Source: JAQXDR01 sp038138625 (GTDB lineage: Bacteria > Pseudomonadota > Alphaproteobacteria > Rhodobacterales > Rhodobacteraceae). Taken from it: a DNA stretch of 64,000 nucleotides. Location: positions 11,790-75,789 of the forward strand of contig JAYQEA010000004.1 in assembly GCA_038138625.1 (NCBI GenBank), read 5' to 3'. Positions 25,858 to 34,171 of this stretch are shown one piece after another (position 1 is the first letter of the stretch; every line of letters starts with the position of its first letter). The translations under genes were made by a program, and so were the position numbers. Below the pieces are notes generated by a model. The model made no database searches. It was not told the origin of the DNA and was given only the letters and a program-made list of their open reading frames with translations.

Positions 25858-26714
25858 CAGGCGTCTCCAGTCGCTATTGGCAGCGTGGGCGACATGCCCC
25901 ATTCGCTCCATGATCCATCATAAAGGGCGTGATCCGTTTTACCGATCCGGGTCAGACCGAGCGACAAGACCGCCGCTGTTACTCCCGATCCACAGGTGGT
26001 GATTGACGGTTTGGAAAGATCCACACCGGCGGCTTCAAAGACCTTACGCACTGCTGCGGGTGTCTTCATGGTACCGTCTTCATTCAGCAAATGGGTAAAT
26101 GGAACGTTCTTCGAATTGGGTATATGGCCTGCACGCAGACCCGCGCGAGGTTCAGGTGCCTCGCCACGAAACCGATCAGCAGCGCGTGCATCAATAATCT
26201 CGGCATCTCGTAATTTGGAAGCAGCGGATACCTGTGTGACATCTTTCACCATATGGTTCTGACGTCTCACCGTCATATGCCGGTCGCGGATCATGGGCGG
26301 CAGATCCTCGACCGGACGCCCTTCAGCAACCCATTTTGGAAAGCCGCCATCAAGCACAGCAACATCCATTTGCCCCATCAAACGGAACATCCACCAAACA
26401 CGTGCAGCCGAAAACAGGCCCATGCCATCATAGACGACAACCTGATGTCCGTCGCCAATACCCATCGCCCGCAACCGTGACATAAACTTTTCGACCGACG
26501 GCACCATATGCGGCAAATCCGAACGCGCATCGCTCACATCGTCAATATCAAAAAACCGCGCGCCCGGAATGTGCGATGCATTATATTCGGCGCGCCCATC
26601 ACGTTTCATGGCCGGTAAATAATATGACGCATCCAGAATTCTGAGATCGGGGTCTTTCAAATGCGCCGCCAGCCAAGCAGTGGACACCAGTGTTTTGGGA
26701 TCATCAGCAGACAT
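25857..26714 (-). CDS. sseA: 3-mercaptopyruvate sulfurtransferase
   Basis: 285 residues with two rhodanese domains. The C-terminal active loop is CGSGVTA, with Cys241, the sequence typical of mercaptopyruvate (rather than thiosulfate) sulfurtransferases. The N-terminal domain has the usual structural motif FDIDDVSDARSDLPHM. It transfers sulfur from 3-mercaptopyruvate, the transamination product of cysteine, to thiol acceptors or cyanide. It is directly coupled to the downstream aminotransferase, which supports a shared cysteine pathway, although this is inference. Confidence 0.95.
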   Translation of the reverse strand: MSADDPKTLVSTAWLAAHLKDPDLRILDASYYLPAMKRDGRAEYNASHIPGARFFDIDDVSDARSDLPHMVPSVEKFMSRLRAMGIGDGHQVVVYDGMGLFSAARVWWMFRLMGQMDVAVLDGGFPKWVAEGRPVEDLPPMIRDRHMTVRRQNHMVKDVTQVSAASKLRDAEIIDARAADRFRGEAPEPRAGLRAGHIPNSKNVPFTHLLNEDGTMKTPAAVRKVFEAAGVDLSKPSITTCGSGVTAAVLSLGLTRIGKTDHALYDGSWSEWGMSPTLPIATGDA

Positions 26715-26896
26715 GGGTTATCACCTTAGAGCGTGGTCGTTTGAAACCTTGCTTACGCTCGCAAAGCCTGCCTGACAAGACGCCCGAATGCATACTCTGA
26801 CGCCAGAGCCCGCCCACATTCCAATTGGGCCGACTATCGGGGTTGGAACGATCCAAAGGGGTGACGAAAGTGCATCACAGGTCATACCCCAGCGTT

Positions 26897-27370
26897 TTAT
26901 CCACCCGTTTTCAATAGGCGCTGTTTTTCCCGACCCCAATCACGTCTGGCCTGAGTCTCACGCTTGTCATGATTTTTCTTGCCCTTGGCGATGCCAATCT
27001 TCAACTTCACATACCCTTTGTGATTGAAGTACATGACCAAAGGGACCAATGTCATACCCTTGCGCTGTGTATCATTCCAAAGCCGCGATAATTCGCGACG
27101 GCTGACCAGCAATTTCCGTCTGCGCCGTTCTTCGTGGCTGAACATCGCTTGCTCGTAGGGCGCTATATAGCTGTTGACCAGCCAAAGTTCTCCGTTTTCG
27201 ACAGCAGCATAGCTTTCCGCAATATTACCAGAGGTTGCACGCAGGCTTTTGACCTCTGATCCTTCCAAAATGATCCCGCATTCCACGTCATCCTCGATCG
27301 CATAATCAAACCGTGCACGACGGTTTTCAGAAATCACCTTGTAATTCGGATCTGATTTTGTTTGAGCCAT
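26897..27370 (-). CDS. smpB: SsrA-binding protein SmpB
   Basis: 157-residue tmRNA partner for ribosome rescue. Recognisable are the N-terminal ISENRRARFDYAIED, the core GIILEGSEVKSLRATSGNIAESYA, and the C-terminal basic tail (KGKKNHDKRETQARRDWGRE) that enters the ribosome decoding centre. The ATG at 27370 (MAQTKSDPNYK) is the family start; an upstream in-frame codon adds six residues. tmRNA itself was not seen in the window. Confidence 0.97.
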   Translation of the reverse strand: MAQTKSDPNYKVISENRRARFDYAIEDDVECGIILEGSEVKSLRATSGNIAESYAAVENGELWLVNSYIAPYEQAMFSHEERRRRKLLVSRRELSRLWNDTQRKGMTLVPLVMYFNHKGYVKLKIGIAKGKKNHDKRETQARRDWGREKQRLLKTGG

Positions 27371-27687
27371 GTTGTGCGATATAAGCACTGTCTGCCTGCG
27401 TGTCTATCCTTGGCCCGGCATCATATTGTGCTCGACGGTCGTACAAATGCACTTGCAGCACTGCCCGAAATGCATGGTTCAGTCACGCAGAGTCGCCACC
27501 ATTGGCGCAACATCGGTGGCGCACGTGTTAAAGCCTCTTGCGCCAAGGCGCAGTTCGTCCAATCATTCTATCCAAGGGTTTATCGAACCCACGGGCAGGG
27601 GGTGTCTACCGGACCCGCCCGGCGCCAACCGGCGTGTGAAACCCCTTACACAATAACAAAACCAAGCCTTCTATGGAGAATGCTAAA
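27371..27687. other. Divergent intergenic region, smpB to oxidoreductase
   Basis: 317 bases that must hold both promoters. It is GC-rich for intergenic DNA and open in one plus frame, but the conceptual protein shows no known family and the DNA no strong symmetric hairpin near either start. I see no tmRNA-like acceptor or tag sequence. Confidence 0.4.
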
Positions 27688-28605
27688 ATGCGTGTAGGTG
27701 TAATCGGAGTCGGCGATATGGGCTCGGGCCTTGCCTTGAATTTGATAAAAAACGGTTTTGAAACATCTGGTTACGATCCAGATCCAAACCGAATGGCGGC
27801 ACTGACCCAGATGGGTGGCACAGCCGCAGGCAGTCCGGCCGACATAGGCAGGACCTGCGGCGCTGCCTTTGTCATGGTTATGAATGGCGATCAGGCCAAA
27901 GAGGTGATTTTGGGCACAGATGGTCTGATGCAAACAATGGCGTCAGGCAGTGCAGTGATCCTCTCGGCCACCATCAAACCCAAAGAAGCCAAAGAAATTG
28001 CAGCCGCTATGGCCGGCAGCGGACTTCATTTGATTGATACACCCGTCTCGGGCGGATTTCCCGGTGCCCAAGGTGGCACTTTGACAATGATGGCAGCGGC
28101 GCCGGACCACATCCTTGATCAATTCGCCCCCGTCATGCAGGCGGTCTCGGCCAATATCCATCGCGTGGGAACAACGCCGGGTGACGGACAAACAGTCAAG
28201 GCCTGTTTACAGTCCCTTTTGGGATCAATGTTTTCTGCAACCTTCGAAGCAGCTGCGCTGGCCGCCAAAGCAGGCGTTCCGGGGCAGGTTATCTTGGATG
28301 TCTTTTCAACATCGTCAGGTGGGTGCGGAATTGTAAACAATGCGTTAGAAAAAATCATCGACCGAGAATTTTACGGAACTGGCAGCCACATCAACACCAT
28401 GCATAAGGATCTGACGATCTCTATGTCACTTGGTGAAGATTTGGGCGTGCCCTTGCATACAGCCGCAGCAGCAATGCAAATATTCCATGCAGGACGGACC
28501 AAACACCCCACCGGTGACAATTGGGTGGCCACAAAAGTCATTGAAAATATAGTCGGCGCCGAATTGCATCGCGAGGCGGCCCTCAAGACAGGAGACGACT
28601 CATGA
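27688..28605 (+). CDS. NAD(P)-dependent oxidoreductase, 3-hydroxyisobutyrate dehydrogenase family
   Basis: 305 residues of the beta-hydroxyacid dehydrogenase family: N-terminal nucleotide motif VGVIGVGDMGSGLALNL, substrate motif DTPVSGGFPGAQGGTL and catalytic Lys171 in GDGQTVKACLQSLLG. Relatives oxidise 3-hydroxyisobutyrate, tartronate semialdehyde or 2- and 4-carbon sugar acids such as threonate. GGAG at 27675-27678 sets the start at 27688; an ATG at 27673 is possible but overlaps that site. The stop overlaps the start of the isomerase-like gene, so the pair is an operon. Confidence 0.9.
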   Translation: MRVGVIGVGDMGSGLALNLIKNGFETSGYDPDPNRMAALTQMGGTAAGSPADIGRTCGAAFVMVMNGDQAKEVILGTDGLMQTMASGSAVILSATIKPKEAKEIAAAMAGSGLHLIDTPVSGGFPGAQGGTLTMMAAAPDHILDQFAPVMQAVSANIHRVGTTPGDGQTVKACLQSLLGSMFSATFEAAALAAKAGVPGQVILDVFSTSSGGCGIVNNALEKIIDREFYGTGSHINTMHKDLTISMSLGEDLGVPLHTAAAAMQIFHAGRTKHPTGDNWVATKVIENIVGAELHREAALKTGDDS

Positions 28606-29468
28606 AACTAGGCGTTATCTGTGATGGGATCAGCCGGGATCTGGCGCATAGCTTGGATGTCATGGACGAATTCGATTTGAGCTATGCGGAACTTCAATTC
28701 GTGGGAGACAAGGAAGTCGGTGACCATACCCGCGATGAAATTCGTGAAATTGATACGCAACTGCGAGACCGGGGTAAGCCTGTCTCTTGTGTATCGCGCC
28801 ATGTTTTTGCGGGCCTCACCACGGCGAATACAGCCGGCGACGCGGCCCACACCAAGCATATGGATGCCCTGAAACGCGTCATTGAAATGGCCCAGATCGT
28901 GGGCAGCCCTTTGGTGCGAATTATGACCAACAAAAAGGAACAGATCCTTTGGGGCCACGGCGGTGCCGAAAAGTGGAACGTCGCACATGGTGCATGGGAC
29001 AAAACACTCCCCCTGATCGCCCCTGCTGTAGAGCTTGCGCGCAGCGAAAACATCACCCTGGCTATGGAAACAGGCAATGGCACAATGGTCAATTCCAACT
29101 GGACTGGGCGCAAGCTGATTGACGACCTTGATGCCAAGGATGCCCTGAAAATTTTGTGGGATCCGGCCAATAACTGCTGGTGCCACGAGACCGCCTATCC
29201 AGACGGCTATACTACAGCGCGCGATGGCTATATCGGCCACATCCATATCAAAGATGTGCAGGTCAACACGCCGCAGGCAACGCTTGAGGTCCGCAGAATG
29301 GGTGAAGGACAACTGGCCGATCAGTTCCAGCCCCTCGCCGACGCGTTACGCGCAGACTCCTATGATGGCGTCATCAGTTTCGAAAGCGTCTATCACCCCG
29401 GTAATGGAGATTTCGAAGCAGGGTTTCGGCTATGCATAGATCGGTTCAAGTCCTTGTTTGGCGATTAA
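28602..29468 (+). CDS. Sugar phosphate isomerase/epimerase-like TIM barrel (AP endonuclease 2 family)
   Basis: 288 residues of the xylose-isomerase-like barrel. Candidate metal ligands: Glu in TLAMETGNGTMVN, Asp and Asn in ILWDPANNC, His in GHIHIKDV and Glu in ISFESVYHPG. It is translationally coupled (ATGA) to the upstream 3-hydroxyisobutyrate dehydrogenase-like enzyme, suggesting a two-step route in sugar-acid or ketose breakdown. The TetR gene downstream is on the opposite strand, convergent, and may or may not control the pair. Exact reaction unknown. Confidence 0.85.
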   Translation: MKLGVICDGISRDLAHSLDVMDEFDLSYAELQFVGDKEVGDHTRDEIREIDTQLRDRGKPVSCVSRHVFAGLTTANTAGDAAHTKHMDALKRVIEMAQIVGSPLVRIMTNKKEQILWGHGGAEKWNVAHGAWDKTLPLIAPAVELARSENITLAMETGNGTMVNSNWTGRKLIDDLDAKDALKILWDPANNCWCHETAYPDGYTTARDGYIGHIHIKDVQVNTPQATLEVRRMGEGQLADQFQPLADALRADSYDGVISFESVYHPGNGDFEAGFRLCIDRFKSLFGD

Positions 29469-29541
29469 CTCAAAGCAGCGGTCTTTAATTTTGGAACATC
29501 TTGAAAAAGATGGTCCCCAAAAGGAGGCCTTGTGCACTGCT

Positions 29542-30162
29542 CTAGGCCCCATATCGCGCGAGGAATGTATCGACTGCACCATTAACCACGCGCGAAATAT
29601 CAGCCTGCGATACCTCGCTACGTATGCCAACGATGACCTTGAGCCACAGATCTGCTTTACACATCTCACCAAATTGATCCGCAGCAAGTGCGATATCAAC
29701 ATTGTCCCTGATTTGTCCGCGGTTTTGCGCAGCCGCCAGGTAATCAACAAGGGCACGTCGCATCACCATTGGACCGCTTTCGTAGAATTTTTGGCCAAGC
29801 TCCGGAAAACGCTCGCATTCTGCGATTACGATACGAAAAATGCGCTGCCCCATATCAGAAAGCAAAAAGCCAAGAAACTGCTGCCCGCCTTTGCGCAGCA
29901 CCTCATCCGGCGGCGCTGTCAGGTCCAAAGACTGAATCGTGGTTGTAGCCTGTGCCTGACATTGCTGCGTCACCATCTCCATAAATAAAATACGCTTGTC
30001 AGGGAAATAGCTGTACAATGTGGCCTTGGATACCCCCGCGACGCGCGCGATTTCGTCCACGCTGGCGCCTTCAAAGCCATCTGTCAAAAATACTGACCGG
30101 GCCCCGTTGATCACCTGATCATATTTGCGTCCACGGCGAATTTTCACAACCTCTGCAGACAT
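29542..30162 (-). CDS. TetR family transcriptional regulator
   Basis: 206 residues. The N-terminal TetR helix-turn-helix is plain (EGASVDEIARVAGVSKATLY, then SYFPDKRILF). The C-terminal ligand domain is of the AcrR-like type with a segment GQQFLGFLLSDMGQRIFRIV. The ATG at 30162 has AAAGGG about 7 bases upstream; six extra residues from an upstream codon are possible. The gene is convergent with the catabolic-looking operon and divergent from leuC. Target unknown. Confidence 0.92.
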   Translation of the reverse strand: MSAEVVKIRRGRKYDQVINGARSVFLTDGFEGASVDEIARVAGVSKATLYSYFPDKRILFMEMVTQQCQAQATTTIQSLDLTAPPDEVLRKGGQQFLGFLLSDMGQRIFRIVIAECERFPELGQKFYESGPMVMRRALVDYLAAAQNRGQIRDNVDIALAADQFGEMCKADLWLKVIVGIRSEVSQADISRVVNGAVDTFLARYGA

Positions 30163-30665
30163 GAGAAACCCTTTTACCAATGCCGCATTTAAACTATTCA
30201 GTTCAGTAAGGGCAAGGTCCTCTCGATCTTATCTGAAGCCTGCCTATCCGATGGCTTTGAACGTGTCGAAACTGTAAGGTCCAAAGCTATAGCAACACCA
30301 TAAAACGCCATGGGAATTCGCAACTCTTGCAGAGTCGGGCACCTAAAATGGCTGATCAACATTTTGCCTCATACGAATTCAAAAAGCCTTTTCAGAAAAC
30401 TTTTGTGCCGCAGCAGCGTCAGTTCGGAACATCAGCCTGTGTGATCCATACAAAAGCCTGCACTCTGTGCGTAACACACCCTTGCCCGCTGTAAGTCTAG
30501 CCTGTATTCCCCTAAATCATGAAACCCGTTATTGACATCGGCGACCGCACAAGACTGCGCGAACGTTTTTTCGGGGAGGCCCGCAGCGCGTTGGCCAGAA
30601 GCCTTCGCAAGGCTCTGCGCTAATCCATGTGTATATTTTTCTGACATCTAACCGGGAGAGGTCCC
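30163..30665. other. Intergenic region, TetR to leuC
   Basis: 503 bases between divergent genes. It holds the Arg-rich mini-ORF at 30519-30623 with a hairpin at its end. A TTGCCC at 30483, 17 bases, then TATTCC at 30506 is a possible promoter for the mini-ORF and leuC, weak by consensus. I see nothing else. Confidence 0.45.
30519..30623 (+). CDS. Possible 34-residue Arg-rich peptide upstream of leuC
   Basis: ATG at 30519 opens MKPVIDIGDRTRLRERFFGE and ends with ARSLRKALR then TAA, 34 residues with ten Arg and one Lys. Its last codons lie over a hairpin (CAG-AGCCTT-CGC-AAGGCT-CTG, with one bulged A). There is no convincing ribosome binding site (TCCCCTAAATC upstream). It ends 42 bases before leuC. 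It could be a leader peptide that controls leuC, or a chance frame; four Leu are present but not in a run, so a leucine attenuator is not supported. Confidence 0.35.
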   Translation: MKPVIDIGDRTRLRERFFGEARSALARSLRKALR

Positions 30666-32072
30666 ATGTCCCCCAAAACGCTGTATGATAAAATCTGGGA
30701 TGCCCATGTCGTGCACGAAGACGCCGATGGCACCTGCCTTCTTTATATCGACCGTCACCTCGTACACGAAGTGACCAGCCCGCAGGCCTTTGAAGGCTTG
30801 CGAATGGCAGGTCGCAAGGTACGCGCCCCGGAAAAGACAATCGCCGTTCCAGATCACAATGTTCCCACAACAGCAGGTCGGGATAATCCCGATCAAATGC
30901 CCGAAGACAGCCGCATTCAGGTCGCTGCACTGGACAAAAATGCCAAGGATTTCGGGATCCATTACTATCCGGTTGACGACGTGCGTCAGGGTATTGTGCA
31001 TATTGTTGGCCCGGAACAGGGATGGACGTTGCCCGGTATGACCGTGGTCTGCGGCGATAGCCACACGGCCACGCACGGTGCGTTTGGCGCATTGGCCCAT
31101 GGCATCGGAACCTCGGAAGTAGAGCATGTCTTGGCCACACAGACCCTGATCCAAAAGAAATCCAAGAATATGAAAGTCGAAATCACCGGCAAACTGCGTC
31201 CCGGTGTGACAGCAAAAGATATCACCCTTACCGTTATTGGCCGGACCGGCACTGCGGGTGGAACAGGCTATGTGATTGAATATTGTGGCGAAGCCATCCG
31301 TGACCTGTCAGTAGAAGGGCGCATGACCGTCTGCAATATGGCGATCGAAGGGGGCGCACGCGCAGGCCTGATCGCGCCTGACCAGAAAACGTTTGACTAT
31401 GTACAGGGTCGCCCTCATGCCCCCAAAGGCGCCCAGTGGGAAGCTGCCTTGGCTTGGTGGAAAACCCTGTTCAGTGATGACGATGCTCATTGGGACGAAG
31501 TCGTCACAATCAAAGGCGAAGACATCGCACCTGTTGTGACTTGGGGCACCTCGCCCGAGGATGTTCTTCCGATCACAGCGGCAGTTCCATCAGCCGATGA
31601 TTTCCAAGGCGGCAAAGTCGGCGCAGCGCAACGATCGCTTGATTACATGGGTCTGGTCCCAGGCACCCCTCTGAACGAAATCCCGATCGACACGGTCTTT
31701 ATCGGCTCATGCACCAATGGCCGTATCGAGGATCTGCGCGCAGCGGCCGATGTACTGCGTGGCCGTAAAATAAAAGAGGGAATGCGCGCCATGATCGTGC
31801 CCGGTTCGGGCCTGGTCCGCGCGCAAGCCGAAGAAGAGGGCCTGGCAGATGTATTCAAAGACGCAGGCTTTGAGTGGCGTCTGGCTGGGTGCTCTATGTG
31901 TTTGGCCATGAACCCTGATCAGCTCAAACCGGGGGAACGCTGCGCCGCAACGTCCAATCGTAATTTTGAAGGCCGTCAAGGCCGCGGCGGACGAACACAT
32001 TTGATGTCGCCGGCAATGGCTGCGGCGGCTGCGCTGACAGGCAAACTAACGGACGTGCGCGATCTGAGCTAA
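30666..32072 (+). CDS. leuC: 3-isopropylmalate dehydratase large subunit
   Basis: 468-residue aconitase-family subunit that, with LeuD, isomerises isopropylmalate in leucine synthesis. The 4Fe-4S ligands are in FIGSCTNGR and AGCSMCLAMNPD; the substrate segment GDSHTATHGAFGALAHGIGT is intact. GGGAGAGG lies 7 bases before the ATG. leuD is not downstream here: a terminator follows after 17 bases and the next gene is on the other strand, so LeuD must be encoded elsewhere. Confidence 0.98.
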   Translation: MSPKTLYDKIWDAHVVHEDADGTCLLYIDRHLVHEVTSPQAFEGLRMAGRKVRAPEKTIAVPDHNVPTTAGRDNPDQMPEDSRIQVAALDKNAKDFGIHYYPVDDVRQGIVHIVGPEQGWTLPGMTVVCGDSHTATHGAFGALAHGIGTSEVEHVLATQTLIQKKSKNMKVEITGKLRPGVTAKDITLTVIGRTGTAGGTGYVIEYCGEAIRDLSVEGRMTVCNMAIEGGARAGLIAPDQKTFDYVQGRPHAPKGAQWEAALAWWKTLFSDDDAHWDEVVTIKGEDIAPVVTWGTSPEDVLPITAAVPSADDFQGGKVGAAQRSLDYMGLVPGTPLNEIPIDTVFIGSCTNGRIEDLRAAADVLRGRKIKEGMRAMIVPGSGLVRAQAEEEGLADVFKDAGFEWRLAGCSMCLAMNPDQLKPGERCAATSNRNFEGRQGRGGRTHLMSPAMAAAAALTGKLTDVRDLS

Positions 32073-32089
32073 CGTCAAAATCTCGAATG

Positions 32090-32120
32090 AAAAAGCGGCA
32101 TCTTATGATGTCGCTTTTTT
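32090..32120. terminator. Rho-independent terminator after leuC
   Basis: AAAAGCG-G-CATC, loop TTAT, GATG-T-CGCTTTTTT: a nearly continuous stem with one G-T pair and a T-run. A-run on the 5' side makes it usable from the opposite strand too, where the lipoprotein gene ends about 65 bases away. Confidence 0.88.
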
Positions 32121-32186
32121 GTTTGCGCCCCGGACAAGGCAAAGTCTGCTGTATAAAAATCTCTGTTTTTAAGGTTGCATCAAGTC

Positions 32187-32879
32187 CTAGCGCGCAACAG
32201 GACGCACCAAATCAATCAGTTGGCCTGATGCATCTTCTGCTGCTGCCCCGGCTGCGGCTTCTTTCGAAATATCCCGTATTTCGATATCAAGTTCCGCAAT
32301 TGCAATGGATTTGTCATCATCGTCAGCCTCGCGCAGGGTCCGTTCGGTGACGCCCGGTATTTCTGCAAAAGCCTGCATCAATGTTTTAGGGAACCAAGTT
32401 CTTGGAAGTGTCTCAAGCCCTTCCTGTTCACGCAGAACCGAAGAGATAGACAGCGCACACTGCGCCGGCTGCACGGGGCCTATCTCGCGAATTTGATCAA
32501 AAATGGTTTCCGCCATGTCAGCGGATATATCAAGTTCTTGGATCACGACGTAATAGGTGTTGCGCGCGTGGGCCCGCGCATACACATCAGCAATACGCGG
32601 TGAAAAGCCGTACAACACATCGCGACGTTCGGGCATACGAGGATGGTTTACTGATCCTGCTGGATCAAAAACCACACGCTGCGACGCGTTTAGCATCATC
32701 GACGAATGCGCGCCCGCACCCGTTTCTGTGCTGATCATTGTATAAAGCGTGATCCGCTTTGGGCCATTATGCCTGTAAGCATAGCGGGCGATTTCCTCGT
32801 CAGAGGCATTTATTTCTTTGACACTGCATCCAGCTGTAGCCAGACAAGCAGCCCCAGCAAGGAAAACCCGGCGGTGCAT
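32187..32879 (-). CDS. Lipoprotein-like protein, possible permuted papain-like fold
   Basis: 230 residues. The start (MHRRVFLAGAACLATAGC) is an export signal ending in a lipobox-like TAGC, Cys18. The body contains His58 in GAHSSMMLNASQRVVFDPAG and Cys141 in QPAQCALSISSVLR. A His motif before a Cys motif, with a beta strand after the His, resembles the circularly permuted NlpC/P60-LRAT-like hydrolases; this is inference and other folds are possible. The C-terminus is rich in Asp, Ala and Glu. It starts 15 bases after the cytochrome oxidase small subunit stop, on the same strand. Confidence 0.7.
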   Translation of the reverse strand: MHRRVFLAGAACLATAGCSVKEINASDEEIARYAYRHNGPKRITLYTMISTETGAGAHSSMMLNASQRVVFDPAGSVNHPRMPERRDVLYGFSPRIADVYARAHARNTYYVVIQELDISADMAETIFDQIREIGPVQPAQCALSISSVLREQEGLETLPRTWFPKTLMQAFAEIPGVTERTLREADDDDKSIAIAELDIEIRDISKEAAAGAAAEDASGQLIDLVRPVAR

Positions 32880-32894
32880 GATCTAAATTTGGGC

Positions 32895-33032
32895 TTAAGT
32901 GCGGAACAATGCGAGCAAGACCGCAATTACCATCACTACGACTGTCGTCTTGATCACCCAATCAATAAAACCCGCAAAGGTTTTCTCTTGAACATCGGTG
33001 TTCATCGAACCGTGCTTATGTTCACTTGCCAT
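32895..33032 (-). CDS. aa3-type cytochrome c oxidase subunit IV
   Basis: 45 residues: a His-rich, charged N-terminus (MASEHKHGSMNTDVQEKTFA) and one membrane helix (WVIKTTVVVMVIAVLLALF). This is the pattern of the small subunit IV of alphaproteobacterial aa3 oxidases. CAGGAC lies 7 bases before the ATG at 33032. The main cox genes are not in this window, so the gene is separate from them, as is common in this lineage. The lipoprotein gene follows after 15 bases. Confidence 0.85.
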   Translation of the reverse strand: MASEHKHGSMNTDVQEKTFAGFIDWVIKTTVVVMVIAVLLALFRT

Positions 33033-33122
33033 AGATCTTGTCCTGCTATTTCGTTTTTTAAAGATGCTGTGACAGCCCTATACGCTTTTTTTATCCTTGT
33101 CAGCCCACTGCCACAATGTGTC

Positions 33123-34169
33123 TCAATGATCACCATGAAATACCTTGGCCTTAAAAATCCAGGCACCATCCGCGCGTTCAGTCCGCTCAACAGCATCAGT
33201 CAGATAAAGATGGTTCAGATGCGCAATCGCTTCGACTAGGGCAAGGCCATATTCTCCCTCTCCAATCGTCCGCTTGAAAAGCGGTGAAAAGCAATCTCCT
33301 GCCGCTTTGGGAGTTTGCAGATAGCCTAACAAACGCGCCAAACCCTGATGATGGTTATCAATCAAATTATGCATACGCAAAGGAAGACCGGTAAAGGGCA
33401 ATTTATGGCCCCCCAGCGCCAAATGATCCTCGCGTACCAACAGGGCCAGACGCTCGCATGCCTCGATCCAGTCTCCAATCGGATCCGCCATAGGTTCGGT
33501 CGCGTACACTCCGATATTGGGACTTATAGTCGGTAAAATCTGGTCACCAGAAAAAACAAGATTGTCAGACCTACTCCATAATGTGGCGTGTTCCGGCGCG
33601 TGACCGTTGCCAATATGCACGTCCCAATCGCGCCCTCCCAAGGTCAATCTGTCACCCTGTTGTATGCGGGTAAAACCCAAAGGCATCGGGGCCACAACGT
33701 CAGCGAAATTAAAGGGGCGTTCTGCCGCTCGCGCTGCCAATAAATCGGCCCGCATACCCGCCCGACGATAGTGTAAAAGCGTTTCCACGGGCAGAGTGCT
33801 TTGCTCGTCCAGCATCAGCATCCGCGCAAAAAGCCATGCTGTGCGCGTCATAAGCAATTCAGCATCATGATTTTTTTGAAACCAACCCGCCAGCCCAACA
33901 TGATCCGGATGGTGGTGTGTGACCAGAACCCGCCGTATGGGTTTGCCAGCCAACGGACCATCTAAAAGTGTAGACCAGATATCCCGTGTTTTGCGCGAAT
34001 CAAAACCGGTGTCTATGATCGTCCAACCGTCGTCGTCCGCCAGAGCATAGACATTCACATGGTCCAGCTTCATTGGCAAAGGCAGGCGCATCCACAATAC
34101 ACCATCCGCAATCTGGGTTGCAGAACCTGATGCGGGCGGCTCAGTCCAAGGATACGCCAGCCCCTGCAT
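33123..34169 (-). CDS. Metallo-beta-lactamase fold hydrolase
   Basis: 348 residues. Zinc motifs: VTHHHPDHVGLAG, a later His in GNGHAPEHATL, Asp in VFSGDQILP, and His in LALGGHKLPF. The N-terminal half is the hydrolase domain and the C-terminal third a helical winged domain (AIAHLNHLYL). Members cleave thioesters or related bonds. It starts two bases after the acyl-CoA dehydrogenase stop, so a role on an acyl-CoA product is a reasonable guess, not proven. Confidence 0.88.
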   Translation of the reverse strand: MQGLAYPWTEPPASGSATQIADGVLWMRLPLPMKLDHVNVYALADDDGWTIIDTGFDSRKTRDIWSTLLDGPLAGKPIRRVLVTHHHPDHVGLAGWFQKNHDAELLMTRTAWLFARMLMLDEQSTLPVETLLHYRRAGMRADLLAARAAERPFNFADVVAPMPLGFTRIQQGDRLTLGGRDWDVHIGNGHAPEHATLWSRSDNLVFSGDQILPTISPNIGVYATEPMADPIGDWIEACERLALLVREDHLALGGHKLPFTGLPLRMHNLIDNHHQGLARLLGYLQTPKAAGDCFSPLFKRTIGEGEYGLALVEAIAHLNHLYLTDAVERTERADGAWIFKAKVFHGDH

Positions 34170-34171
34170 GT

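Noticed and set aside
27371..27687. tmRNA gene near smpB
   Set aside because: No tag-peptide codons or acceptor-like stem recognised in this interval.
27362..27697. 111-codon plus-strand frame between smpB and the oxidoreductase
   Set aside because: No ribosome binding site, no known motif, and it overlaps both gene starts.
29542..30162. TetR protein as the regulator of leuC
   Set aside because: Adjacent and divergent, but with 503 bases between and no shared palindrome found; the target stays open.
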